NCBI RefSeq assembly: GCF_963082655.1
Contig: NC_081554.1
Location: 54,003,998-54,067,997, forward strand
Reading direction: 5' to 3'
DNA: 64,000 nucleotides
From: Stomoxys calcitrans
Taxonomy: Eukaryota > Arthropoda > Insecta > Diptera > Muscidae
Part shown: positions 41,764-53,704 of the stretch, piece after piece
Position numbering within the stretch: position 1 is the first letter of the stretch
Layout of the letters: each line of letters opens with the position of its first letter
The notes under the pieces: model-generated
What the model saw: the letters and a program-made list of their open reading frames with translations, nothing else
Database searches by the model: none
Told to the model about the DNA's origin: nothing
Made by a program: the position numbers and the translations under genes

Positions 41764-44700
41764 AAATTTTCAATTTGATATTTTTTTGCATTTTTCGGGC
41801 AAGGGGTTAGCCTTTGAAAATTTTCAATTTTCGAAGCCCGAAAATTTTTTGAGTTAAGGACGCAGAAGTGCAGTTCATGGCTTAAAAGTACTTTCTAACA
41901 CAGTCCCCAAAGTTATTCTTCAAAACACAAGCTGAAAATCGCAATTTGTTGTAGTAAAATTCGAAAAATCGAAATATGTTCGAAAGTGCTGTAACTTTTT
42001 CCAATCTTCGAATTTCGAATAAGCGATGGCAACCCTGAATTGCGAATTTGATCAGAATTCGGTTGGTTAGGGCGCTTTCCAAAAATTTTCAATTTGATAT
42101 TTTTTGCATTTTTCGGGCAAGGGGTTAGCCTTTGAAAATTTTCAATTTTCGAAGCCCGAAAAATTTTCGAGTTAAGGACGCAGAAGTGCAGTTCATGGCT
42201 TAAAAGTACTTTCTAACACAGTCCCCATAGTTCTTTTTCAAAAAACAAGCTGAAAATCGCAATTTGTTGAAGCAAAATTCGAAAAATCGAAATATTTTCG
42301 AAAGTGCTGTAACTTTTTCCAATCTTCGAATTTCGAATAAGCGATGGCAACCCTGAATTGCGAATTTGATCAGGATTCAGTTGGTTAGGGCGCTTTCGAA
42401 AAATTTTCAATTTGATATTTTTTTGCATTTTTCGGGCAAGGGATTAGCCTTTGAAAAATTTCAATTTTCGAAGCCCGAAAATTTTTTGAGTTAAGGACGC
42501 AGAAGTGCAGTTCATGGCTTAAAAGTACTTTCTAACACGGTCCCCAAAGTTATTCTTCAAAACACAAGCTGAAAATCGCAATTTGTTGAAGTAAAATTCG
42601 AAAAATCGAAATATGTTCGAAAGTGCTGTAACTTTTTCCAATCTTCGAATTTCGAGTAAGCGATGGCAACCCTGAATTGCGAATTTGATCAGGATTCAGT
42701 TGGTTAGGTCGTTTTCCAAAAATTTTCAATATGATATTTATTTGCATTTTTCGGGCAAGGGGTTAGCCTTTGAAAATTTTCAATTTTCGAAGCCTGAAAA
42801 TTTTTTGAGTTAAGGACGCAGAAGTGCAGTTCATGGCTTAAAAGTACTTTCTAACACAGTCCCCAAAGTTATTCTTCAAAAAACAAGCTGAAAATCGCAA
42901 TTTGTTGAAGTAAAATTCGAAAAATCGTAATATGTTCGAAAGTGCTGTAACTTTTTCCAATCTTCGAATTTCGAATAAGCGATGGCAACCCTGAATTGCG
43001 AATTTGATCAGGATTCAGTTGGTTAGGGCGCTTTCGAAAAATTTTCAATTTGATATTTTTTGGCATTTTTCGGGCAAGGGGTTAGCCTTTGAAAATTTTC
43101 AATTTTCGAAGCCCGAAAATTTTTCGAGTTAAGGACGCAGAAGTGCAGTTCATGGCTTAAAAGTACTTTCTAACACAGTCCCCAAAGTTATTCTTCAAAA
43201 AACAAGCTGAAAATCGCAATTTGTTGAAGTAAAATTCGAAAAATCGAAATATGTTCGAAAGTGCTGTAACTTTTTCCAATCTTCGAATTTCGAATAAGCG
43301 ATGGCAACCCTGAATTGCGAATTTGATCAGGATTCAGTTGGTTAGGGCGCTTTCGAAAAATTTTCAATTTGATATTTTTTTGCATTTTTCGGGCCTTTGA
43401 AAATTTTCAATTTTCGAAGCCCGAAAATTTTTCGAGTTAAGGACGCAGAAGTGCAGTTCATGGCTTAAAAGTACTTTCTAACACAGTCCCCAAAGTTATT
43501 CTTCAAAAAACAAGCTGAAAATCGCAATTTGTTGAAGTAAAATTCGAAAAATCGTAATATGTTCGAAAGTGCTGTAACTTTTTCCAATCTTCGAATTTCG
43601 AATAAGCGATGGCAACCCTGAATTGCGAATTTGATCAGGATTCAGTTGGTTAGGGCGCTTTCGAAAAATTTTCAATTTGATATTTTTTGGCATTTTTCGG
43701 GCAAGGGGTTAGCCTTTGAAAATTTTCAATTTTCGAAGCCCGAAAATTTTTCGAGTTAAGGACGCAGAAGTGCAGTTCATGGCTTAAAAGTACTTTCTAA
43801 CACAGTCCCCAAAGTTATTCTTCAAAAAACAAGCTGAAAATCGCAATTTGTTGAAGTAAAATTCGAAAAATCGAAATATGTTCGAAAGTGCTGTAACTTT
43901 TTCCAATCTTCGAATTTCGAATAAGCGATGGCAACCCTGAATTGCGAATTTGATCAGGATTCAGTTGGTTAGGGCGCTTTCGAAAAATTTTCAATTTGAT
44001 ATTTTTTTGCATTTTTCGGGCAAGGGGTTAGCCTTTGAAAATTTTCAATTTTCGAAGCCCGAAAATTTTTCGAGTTAAGGACGCAGAAGTGCAGTTCATG
44101 GCTTAAAAGTACTTTCTAACACAGTCCCCAAAGTTATTCTTCAAAAAACAAGCTGAAAATCGCAATTTGTTGAAGTAAAATTCGAAAAATCGTAATATGT
44201 TCGAAAGTGCTGTAACTTTTTCCAATCTTCGAATTTCGAATAAGCGATGGCAACCCCGAATTGCGAATTTGATCAGGATTCAGTTGGTTAGGGCGCTTTC
44301 GAAAAATTTTCAATTTGATATTTTTTGGCATTTTTCGGGCAAGGGGTTAGCCTTTGAAAATTTTCAATTTTCGAAGCCCGAAAATTTTTCGAGTTAAGGA
44401 CGCAGAAGTGCAGTTCATGGCTTAAAAGTACTTTCTAACACAGTCCCCAAAGTTATTCTTCAAAAAACAAGCTGAAAATCGCAATTTGTTGAAGTAAAAT
44501 TCGAAAAATCGAAATATGTTCGAAAGTGCTGTAACTTTTTCCAATCTTCGAATTTCGAATAAGCGATGGCAACCCTGAATTGCGAATTTGATCAGGATTC
44601 AGTTGGTTAGGGCGCTTTCGAAAAATTTTCAATTTGATATTTTTTGGCATTTTTCGGGCAAGGGGTTAGCCTTTGAAAATTTTCAATTTTCGAAGCCCGA

Positions 44701-47643
44701 AAATTTTTCGAGTTAAGGACGCAGAAGTGCAGTTCATGGCTTAAAAGTACTTTCTAACACAGTCCCCAAAGTTATTCTTCAAAAAACAAGCTGAAAATCG
44801 CAATTTGTTGAAGTAAAATTCGAAAAATCGAAATATGTTCGAAAGTGCTGTAACTTTTTCCAATCTTCGAATTTCGAATAAGCGATGGCAACCCTGAATT
44901 GCGAATTTGATCAGGATTCAGTTGGTTAGGGCGCTTTCGAAAAATTTTCAATTTGATATTTTTTTGCATTTTTCGGGCAAGGGGTTAGCCTTTGAAAATT
45001 TTCAATTTTCGAAGCCCGAAAATTTTTCGAGTTAAGGACGCAGAAGTGCAGTTCATGGCTTAAAAGTACTTTCTAACACAGTCCCCAAAGTTATTCTTCA
45101 AAAAACAAGCTGAAAATCGCAATTTGTTGAAGTAAAATTCGAAAAATCGAAATATGTTCGAAAGTGCTGTAACTTTTTCCAATCTTCGAATTTCGAATAA
45201 GCGATGGCAACCCCGAATTGCGAATTTGATCAGGATTCAGTTGGTTAGGGCGCTTTCGAAAAATTTTCAATTTGATATTTTTTTTGCATTTTTCGGGCAA
45301 GGGGTTAGCCTTTGAAAATTTTCAATTTTCGAAGCCCGAAAATTTTTCGAGTTAAGGACGCAGAAGTGCAGTTCATGGCTTAAAAGTACTTTCTAACACA
45401 GTCCCCAAAGTTATTCTTCAAAAAACAAGCTGAAAATCGCAATTTGTTGTAGTAAAATTCGAAAAATCGAAATATGTTCGAAAGTGCTGTAACTTTTTCC
45501 AATCTTCGAATTTCGAATAAGCGATGGCAACCCTGAATTGCGAATTTGATCAGGATTCAGTTGGTTAGGGCGCTTTCCAAAAATTTTCAATTTGATATTT
45601 TTTTGCATTTTTCGGGCAAGGGGTTAGCCTTTGAAAATTTTTAATTTTCGAAGCCCGAAAATTTTTCGAGTTAAGGACGCAGAAGTGCAGTTCATGGCTT
45701 AAAAGTACTTTCTAACACAGTCCCCAAAGTTATTCTTCAAAAAACAAGCTGAAAATCGCAATTTGTTGAAGTAAAATTCGAAAAATCGAAATATGTTCGA
45801 AAGTGCTGTAACTTTTTCCAATCTTCGAATTTCGAATAAGCGATGGCAACCCTGAATTGCGAATTTGATCAGGATTCAGTTGGTTAGGGCGCTTTCGAAA
45901 AATTTTCAATTTGATATTTTTTTGCATTTTTCGGGCAAGGGGTTAGCCTTTGAAAATTTTCAATTTTCGAAGCCCGAAAATTTTTCGAGTTAAGGACGCA
46001 GAAGTGCAGTTCATGGCTTAAAAGTACTTTCTAACACAGTCCCCAAAGTTATTCTTCAAAAAACAAGCTGAAAATCGCAATTTGTTGAAGTAAAATTCGA
46101 AAAATCGAAATATGTTCGAAAGTGCTGTAACTTTTTCCGATCTTCGAATTTCGAATAAGCGATGGCAACCCTGAATTGCGAATTTGATCAGGATTCAGTT
46201 GGTTAGGGCGCTTTCGAAAAATTTTCAATTTGATATTTTTTTGCATTTTTCGGGCAAGGGGTTAGCCTTTGAAAATTTTCAATTTTCGAAGCCCGAAAAT
46301 TTTTCGAGTTAAGGACGCAGAAGTGCAGTTCATGGCTTAAAAGTACTTTCTAACACAGTCCCCAAAGTTATTCTTAAAAAAACAAGCTGAAAATCGCAAT
46401 TTGTTGAAGTAAAATTCGAAAAATCGAAATATGTTCGAAAGTGCTGTAACTTTTTCCAATCTTCGAATTTCGAATAAGCGATGGCAACCCTGAATTGCGA
46501 ATTTGATCAGGATTCAGTTGGTTAGGGCGCTTTCCAAAAATTTTCAATTTGATATTTTTTTGCATTTTTCGGGCAAGGGGTTAGCCTTTGAAAATTTTTA
46601 ATTTTCGAAGCCCGAAAATTTTTCGAGTTAAGGACGCAGAAGTGCAGTTCATGGCTTAAAAGTACTTTCTAACACAGTCCCCAAAGTTATTCTTCAAAAA
46701 ACAAGCTGAAAATCGCAATTTGTTGAAGTAAAATTCGAAAAATCGAAATATGTTCGAAAGTGCTGTAACTTTTTCCAATCTTCGAATTTCGAATAAGCGA
46801 TGGCAACCCTGAATTGCGAATTTGATCAGGATTCAGTTGGTTAGGGCGCTTTCGAAAAATTTTCAATTTGATATTTTTTTGCATTTTTCGGGCAAGGGGT
46901 TAGCCTTTGAAAATTTTCAATTTTCGAAGCCCGAAAATTTTTCGAGTTAAGGACGCAGAAGTGCAGTTCATGGCTTAAAAGTACTTTCTAACACAGTCCC
47001 CAAAGTTATTCTTCAAAAAACAAGCTGAAAATCGCAATTTGTTGAAGTAAAATTCGAAAAATCGAAATATGTTCGAAAGTGCTGTAACTTTTTCCGATCT
47101 TCGAATTTCGAATAAGCGATGGCAACCCTGAATTGCGAATTTGATCAGGATTCAGTTGGTTAGGGCGCTTTCGAAAAATTTTCAATTTGATATTTTTTTG
47201 CATTTTTCGGGCAAGGGGTTAGCCTTTGAAAATTTTCAATTTTCGAAGCCCGAAAATTTTTCGAGTTAAGGACGCAGAAGTGCAGTTCATGGCTTAAAAG
47301 TACTTTCTAACACAGTCCCCAAAGTTATTCTTAAAAAAACAAGCTGAAAATCGCAATTTGTTGAAGTAAAATTCGAAAAATCGAAATATGTTCGAAAGTG
47401 CTGTAACTTTTTCCGATCTTCGAATTTCGAATAAGCGATGGCAACCCTGAATTGCGAATTTGATCAGGATTCAGTTGGTTAGGGCGCTTTCGAAAAATTT
47501 TCAATTTGATATTTTTTTGCATTTTTCGGGCAAGGGGTTAGCCTTTGAAAATTTTCAATTTTCGAAGCCCGAAAATTTTTCGAGTTAAGGACGCAGAAGT
47601 GCAGTTCATGGCTTAAAAGTACTTTCTAACACAGTCCCCAAAG

Positions 47644-50600
47644 TTATTCTTCAAAAAACAAGCTGAAAATCGCAATTTGTTGAAGTAAAATTCGAAAAAT
47701 CGAAATATGTTCGAAAGTGCTGTAACTTTTTCCAATCTTCGAATTTCGAATAAGCGATGGCAACCCTGAATTGCGAATTTGATCAGGATTCAGTTGGTTA
47801 GGGCGCTTTCGAAAAATTTTCAATTTGATATTTTTTGGCATTTTTCGGGCAAGGGGTTAGCCTTTGAAAATTTTCAATTTTCGAAGCCCGAAAATTTTTC
47901 GAGTTAAGGACGCAGAAGTGCAGTTCATGGCTTAAAAGTACTTTCTAACACAGTCCCCAAAGTTATTCTTCAAAAAACAAGCTGAAAATCGCAATTTGTT
48001 GAAGTAAAATTCGAAAAATCGAAATATGTTCGAAAGTGCTGTAACTTTTTCCAATCTTCGAATTTCGAATAAGCGATGGCAACCCTGAATTGCGAATTTG
48101 ATCAGGATTCAGTTGGTTAGGGCGCTTTCGAAAAATTTTCAATTTGATATTTTTTTGCATTTTTCGGGCAAGGGGTTAGCCTTTGAAAATTTTCAATTTT
48201 CGAAGCCCGAAAATTTTTCGAGTTAAGGACGCAGAAGTGCAGTTCATGGCTTAAAAGTACTTTCTAACACAGTCCCCAAAGTTATTCTTCAAAAAACAAG
48301 CTGAAAATCGCAATTTGTTGAAGTAAAATTCGAAAAATCGAAATATGTTCGAAAGTGCTGTAACTTTTTCCGATCTTCGAATTTCGAATAAGCGATGGCA
48401 ACCCTGAATTGCGAATTTGATCAGGATTCAGTTGGTTAGGGCGCTTTCGAAAAATTTTCAATTTGATATTTTTTTGCATTTTTCGGGCAAGGGGTTAGCC
48501 TTTGAAAATTTTCAATTTTCGAAGCCCGAAAATTTTTCGAGTTAAGGACGCAGAAGTGCAGTTCATGGCTTAAAAGTACTTTCTAACACAGTCCCCAAAG
48601 TTATTCTTCAAAAAACAAGCTGAAAATCGCAATTTGTTGTAGTAAAATTCGAAAAATCCAAATATGTTCGAAAGTGCTGTAACTTTTTCCGATCTTCGAA
48701 TTTCGAATAAGCGATGGCAACCCTGAATTGCGAATTTGATCAGGATTCAGTTGGTTAGGGCGCTTTCGAAAAATTTTCAATTTGATATTTTTTTGCATTT
48801 TTCGGGCAAGGGGTTAGCCTTTGAAAATTTTCAATTTTTGAAGCCCGAAAAATTTTCGAGTTAAGGACGCAGAAGTGCAGTTCATGGCTTACAAGTACTT
48901 TCTAACATAGTCCCCAAAGTTATTCTTCAAAAAACAAGCTGAAAATCGCAATTTGTTGAAGTAAAATTCGAAAAATCGAAATATGTTCGAAAGTGCTGTA
49001 ACTTTTTCCAATCTTCGAATTTCGAATAAGCGATGGCAACCCTGAATTGCGAATTTGATCAGGATTCAGTTGGTTAGGGCGCTTTCGAAAAATTTTCAAT
49101 TTGATATTTTTTTGCATTTTTCGGGCAAGGGGTTAGCCTTTGAAAATTTTCAATTTTCGAAGCCCGAAAATTTTTCGAGTTAAGGACGCAGAAGTGCAGT
49201 TCATGGGTTAAAGGTACTTTCTAACACAGTCCCCAAAGTTATTCTTCAAAAAACAAGCTGAAAATCGCAATTTGTTGAAGTAAAATTCGAAAAATCGAAA
49301 TATGTTCGAAAGTGCTGTAACTTTTTCCAATCTTCGAATTTCGAATAAGCGATGGCAACCCTGAATTGCGAATTTGATCAGGATTCAGTTGGTTAGGGCG
49401 CTTTCGAAAAATTTTCAATTTGATATTTTTTGGCATTTTTCGGGCAAGGGGTTAGCCTTTGAAAATTTTCAATTTTCGAAGCCCGAAAATTTTTCGAGTT
49501 AAGGACGCAGAAGTGCAGTTCATGGCTTAAAAGTACTTTCTAACACAGTCCCCAAAGTTATTCTTCAAAAAACAAGCTGAAAATCGCAATTTGTTGAAGT
49601 AAAATTCGAAAAATCGAAATATGTTCGAAAGTGCTGTAACTTTTTCCAATCTTCGAATTTCGAATAAGCGATGGCAACCCTGAATTGCGAATTTGATCAG
49701 GATTCAGTTGGTTAGGGCGCTTTCGAAAAATTTTCAATTTGATATTTTTTTGCATTTTTCGGGCAAGGGGTTAGCCTTTGAAAATTTTCAATTTTCGAAG
49801 CCCGAAAATTTTTCGAGTTAAGGACGCAGAAGTGCAGTTCATGGCTTAAAAGTACTTTCTAACACAGTCCCCAAAGTTATTCTTCAAAAAACAAGCTGAA
49901 AATCGCAATTTGTTGAAGTAAAATTCGAAAAATCGAAATATGTTCGAAAGTGCTGTAACTTTTTCCGATCTTCGAATTTCGAATAAGCGATGGCAACCCT
50001 GAATTGCGAATTTGATCAGGATTCAGTTGGTTAGGGCGCTTTCGAAAAATTTTCAATTTGATATTTTTTTGCATTTTTCGGGCAAGGGGTTAGCCTTTGA
50101 AAATTTTCAATTTTCGAAGCCCGAAAATTTTTCGAGTTAAGGACGCAGAAGTGCAGTTCATGGCTTAAAAGTACTTTCTAACACAGTCCCCAAAGTTATT
50201 CTTCAAAAAACAAGCTGAAAATCGCAATTTGTTGTAGTAAAATTCGAAAAATCCAAATATGTTCGAAAGTGCTGTAACTTTTTCCGATCTTCGAATTTCG
50301 AATAAGCGATGGCAACCCTGAATTGCGAATTTGATCAGGATTCAGTTGGTTAGGGCGCTTTCGAAAAATTTTCAATTTGATATTTTTTTGCATTTTTCGG
50401 GCAAGGGGTTAGCCTTTGAAAATTTTCAATTTTTGAAGCCCGAAAAATTTTCGAGTTAAGGACGCAGAAGTGCAGTTCATGGCTTACAAGTACTTTCTAA
50501 CATAGTCCCCAAAGTTATTCTTCAAAAAACAAGCTGAAAATCGCAATTTGTTGAAGTAAAATTCGAAAAATCGAAATATGTTCGAAAGTGCTGTAACTTT

Positions 50601-50833
50601 TTCCAATCTTCGAATTTCGAATAAGCGATGGCAACCCTGAATTGCGAATTTGATCAGGATTCAGTTGGTTAGGGCGCTTTCGAAAAATTTTCAATTTGAT
50701 ATTTTTTTGCATTTTTCGGGCAAGGGGTTAGCCTTTGAAAATTTTCAATTTTCGAAGCCCGAAAATTTTTCGAGTTAAGGACGCAGAAGTGCAGTTCATG
50801 GCTTAAAAGTACTTTCTAACACAGTCCCCAAAG
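47644..50833. repeat. Higher-order repeat: 5-unit block (1595 bp) x 2
   Basis: Units starting near 47644, 47963, 48282, 48601 and 48920 have the same variant order as 49239, 49558, 49877, 50196 and 50515: GGC variant, plain, CCGATCT variant, a variant with TTGTTGTAG plus AAATCCAAAT, plain. The fourth unit in each block is followed by the same rare changes (CTTACAAGTAC and AACATAGTCC). Confidence 0.85.
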
Positions 50834-53704
50834 TTATTCTTCAAAAAACAAGCTGAAAATCGCAATTTGTTGAAGTAAAATTCGAAAAATCGAAATATGT
50901 TCGAAAGTGCTGTAACTTTTTCCAATCTTCGAATTTCGAATAAGCGATGGCAACCCCGAATTGCGAATTTGATCAGGATTCAGTTGGTTAGGGCGCTTTC
51001 GAAAAATTTTCAATTTGATATTTTTTTGCATTTTTCGGGCAAGGGGTTAGCCTTTGAAAATTTTCAATTTTCGAAGCCCGAAAATTTTTCGAGTTAAGGA
51101 CGCAGAAGTGCAGTTCATGGCTTAAAAGTACTTTCTAACACAGTCCCCAAAGTTATTCTTCAAAAAACAAGCTGAAAATCGCAATTTGTTGTAGTAAAAT
51201 TCGAAAAATCGAAATATGTTCGAAAGTGCTGTAACTTTTTCCAATCTTCGAATTTTGAATAAGCGATGGCAACCCTGAATTGCGAATTTGATCAGGATTC
51301 AGTTGGTTAGGGCGCTTTCCAAAAATTTTCAATTTGATATTTTTTTGCATTTTTCGGGCAAGGGGTTAGCCTTTGAAAATTTTCAATTTTCGAAGCCCGA
51401 AAATTTTTCGAGTTAAGGACGCAGAAGTGCAGTTCATGGCTTAAAAGTACTTTCTAACACAGTCCCCAAAGTTATTCTTCAAAAAACAAGCTGAAAATCG
51501 CAATTTGTTGAAGTAAAATTCGAAAAATCGAAATATGTTCGAAAGTGCTGTAACTTTTTCCGATCTTCGAATTTCGAATAAGCGATGGCAACCCTGAATT
51601 GCGAATTTGATCAGGATTCAGTTGGTTAGGGCGCTTTCGAAAAATTTTCAATTTGATATTTTTTTGCATTTTTCGGGCAAGGGGTTAGCCTTTGAAAATT
51701 TTCAATTTTCGAAGCCCGAAAATTTTTCGAGTTAAGGACGCAGAAGTGCAGTTCATGGCTTAAAAGTACTTTCTAACACAGTCCCCAAAGTTATTCTTCA
51801 AAAAACAAGCTGAAAATCGCAATTTGTTGAAGTAAAATTCGAAAAATCGAAATATGTTCGAAAGTGCTGTAACTTTTTCCAATCTTCGAATTTCGAATAA
51901 GCGATGGCAACCCTGAATTGCGAATTTGATCAGGATTCAGTTGGTTAGGGTGCTTTCGAAAAATTTTCAATTTGATATTTTTTTGCATTTTTCGGGCAAG
52001 GGGTTAGCCTTTGAAAATTTTCAATTTTCGAAGCCCGAAAATTTTTCGAGTTAAGGACGCAGAAGTGCAGTTCATGGCTTAAAAGTACTTTCTAACACAG
52101 TCCCCAAAGTTATTCTTCAAAAAACAAGCTGAAAATCGCAATTTGTTGAAGTAAAATTCGAAAAATCGAAATATGTTCGAAAGTGCTGTAACTTTTTCCA
52201 ATCTTCGAATTTCGAATAAGCGATGGCAACCCTGAATTGCGAATTTGATCAGGATTCAGTTGGTTAGGGCGCTTTCGAAAAATTTTCAATTTGATATTTT
52301 TTTGCATTTTTCGGGCAAGGGGTTAGCCTTTGAAAATTTTCAATTTTCGAAGCCCGAAAATTTTTCGAGTTAAGGACGCAGAAGTGCAGTTCATGGCTTA
52401 AAAGTACTTTCTAACACAGTCCCCAAAGTTATTCTTCAAAAAACAAGCTGAAAATCGCAATTTGTTGAAGTAAAATTCGAAAAATCGAAATATGTTCGAA
52501 AGTGCTGTAACTTTTTCCGATCTTCGAATTTCGAATAAGCGATGGCAACCCTGAATTGCGAATTTGATCAGGATTCAGTTGGTTAGGGCGCTTTCGAAAA
52601 ATTTTCAATTTGATATTTTTTTGCATTTTTCGGGCAAGGGGTTAGCCTTTGAAAATTTTCAATTTTCGAAGCCCGAAAATTTTTCGAGTTAAGGACGCAG
52701 AAGTGCAGTTCATGGCTTAAAAGTACTTTCTAACACAGTCCCCAAAGTTATTCTTCAAAAAACAAGCTGAAAATCGCAATTTGTTGTAGTAAAATTCGAA
52801 AAATCTAAATATGTTCGAAAGTGCTGTAACTTTTTCCGATCTTCGAATTTCGAATAAGCGATGGCAACCCTGAATTGCGAATTTGATCAGGATTCAGTTG
52901 GTTAGGGCGCTTTCGAAAAATTTTCAATTTGATATTTTTTTGCATTTTTCGGGCAAGGGGTTAGCCTTTGAAAATTTTCAATTTTCGAAGCCCGAAAATT
53001 TTTCGAGTTAAGGACGCAGAAGTGCAGTTCATGGCTTAAAAGTACTTTCTAACACAGTCCCCAAAGTTATTCTTCAAAAAACAAGCTGAAAATCGCAATT
53101 TGTTGTAGTAAAATTCGAAAAATCGAAATATGTTCGAAAGTGCTGTAACTTTTTCCGATCTTCGAATTTCGAATAAGCGATGGCAACCCTGAATTGCGAA
53201 TTTGATCAGGATTCAGTTGGTTAGGGCGCTTTCGAAAAATTTTCAATTTGATATTTTTTTGCATTTTTCGGGCAAGGGGTTAGCCTTTGAAAATTTTCAA
53301 TTTTCGAAGCCCGAAAAATTTTCGAGTTAAGGACGCAGAAGTGCAGTTCATGGCTTAAAAGTACTTTCTAACATAGTCCCCAAAGTTATTCTTCAAAAAA
53401 CAAGCTGAAAATCGCAATTTGTTGAAGTAAAATTCGAAAAATCGAAATATGTTCGAAAGTGCTGTAACTTTTTCCGATCTTCGAATTTCGAATAAGCGAT
53501 GGCAACCCTGAATTGCGAATTTGATCAGGATTCAGTTGGTTAGGGCGCTTTCGAAAAATTTTCAATTTGATATTTTTTGGCATTTTTCGGGCAAGGGGTT
53601 AGCCTTTGAAAATTTTCAATTTTCGAAGCCCGAAAAATTTTCGAGTTAAGGACGCAGAAGTGCAGTTCATGGCTTAAAAGTACTTTCTAACATAGTCCCC
53701 AAAG
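50834..53704. repeat. Higher-order repeat: nine-unit block, first copy
   Basis: Nine consecutive units carry, in order: CAACCCCGAA; TTGTTGTAG with GAATTTTGAA and CTTTCCAAAA; CCGATCT; GGTGCTTTCG; plain; CCGATCT; TAG with CCGATCT; TAG with CCGATCT then AACATAGTCC; CCGATCT. The same order recurs from 61319. The first four units also recur at 55294-56569. Confidence 0.85.
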
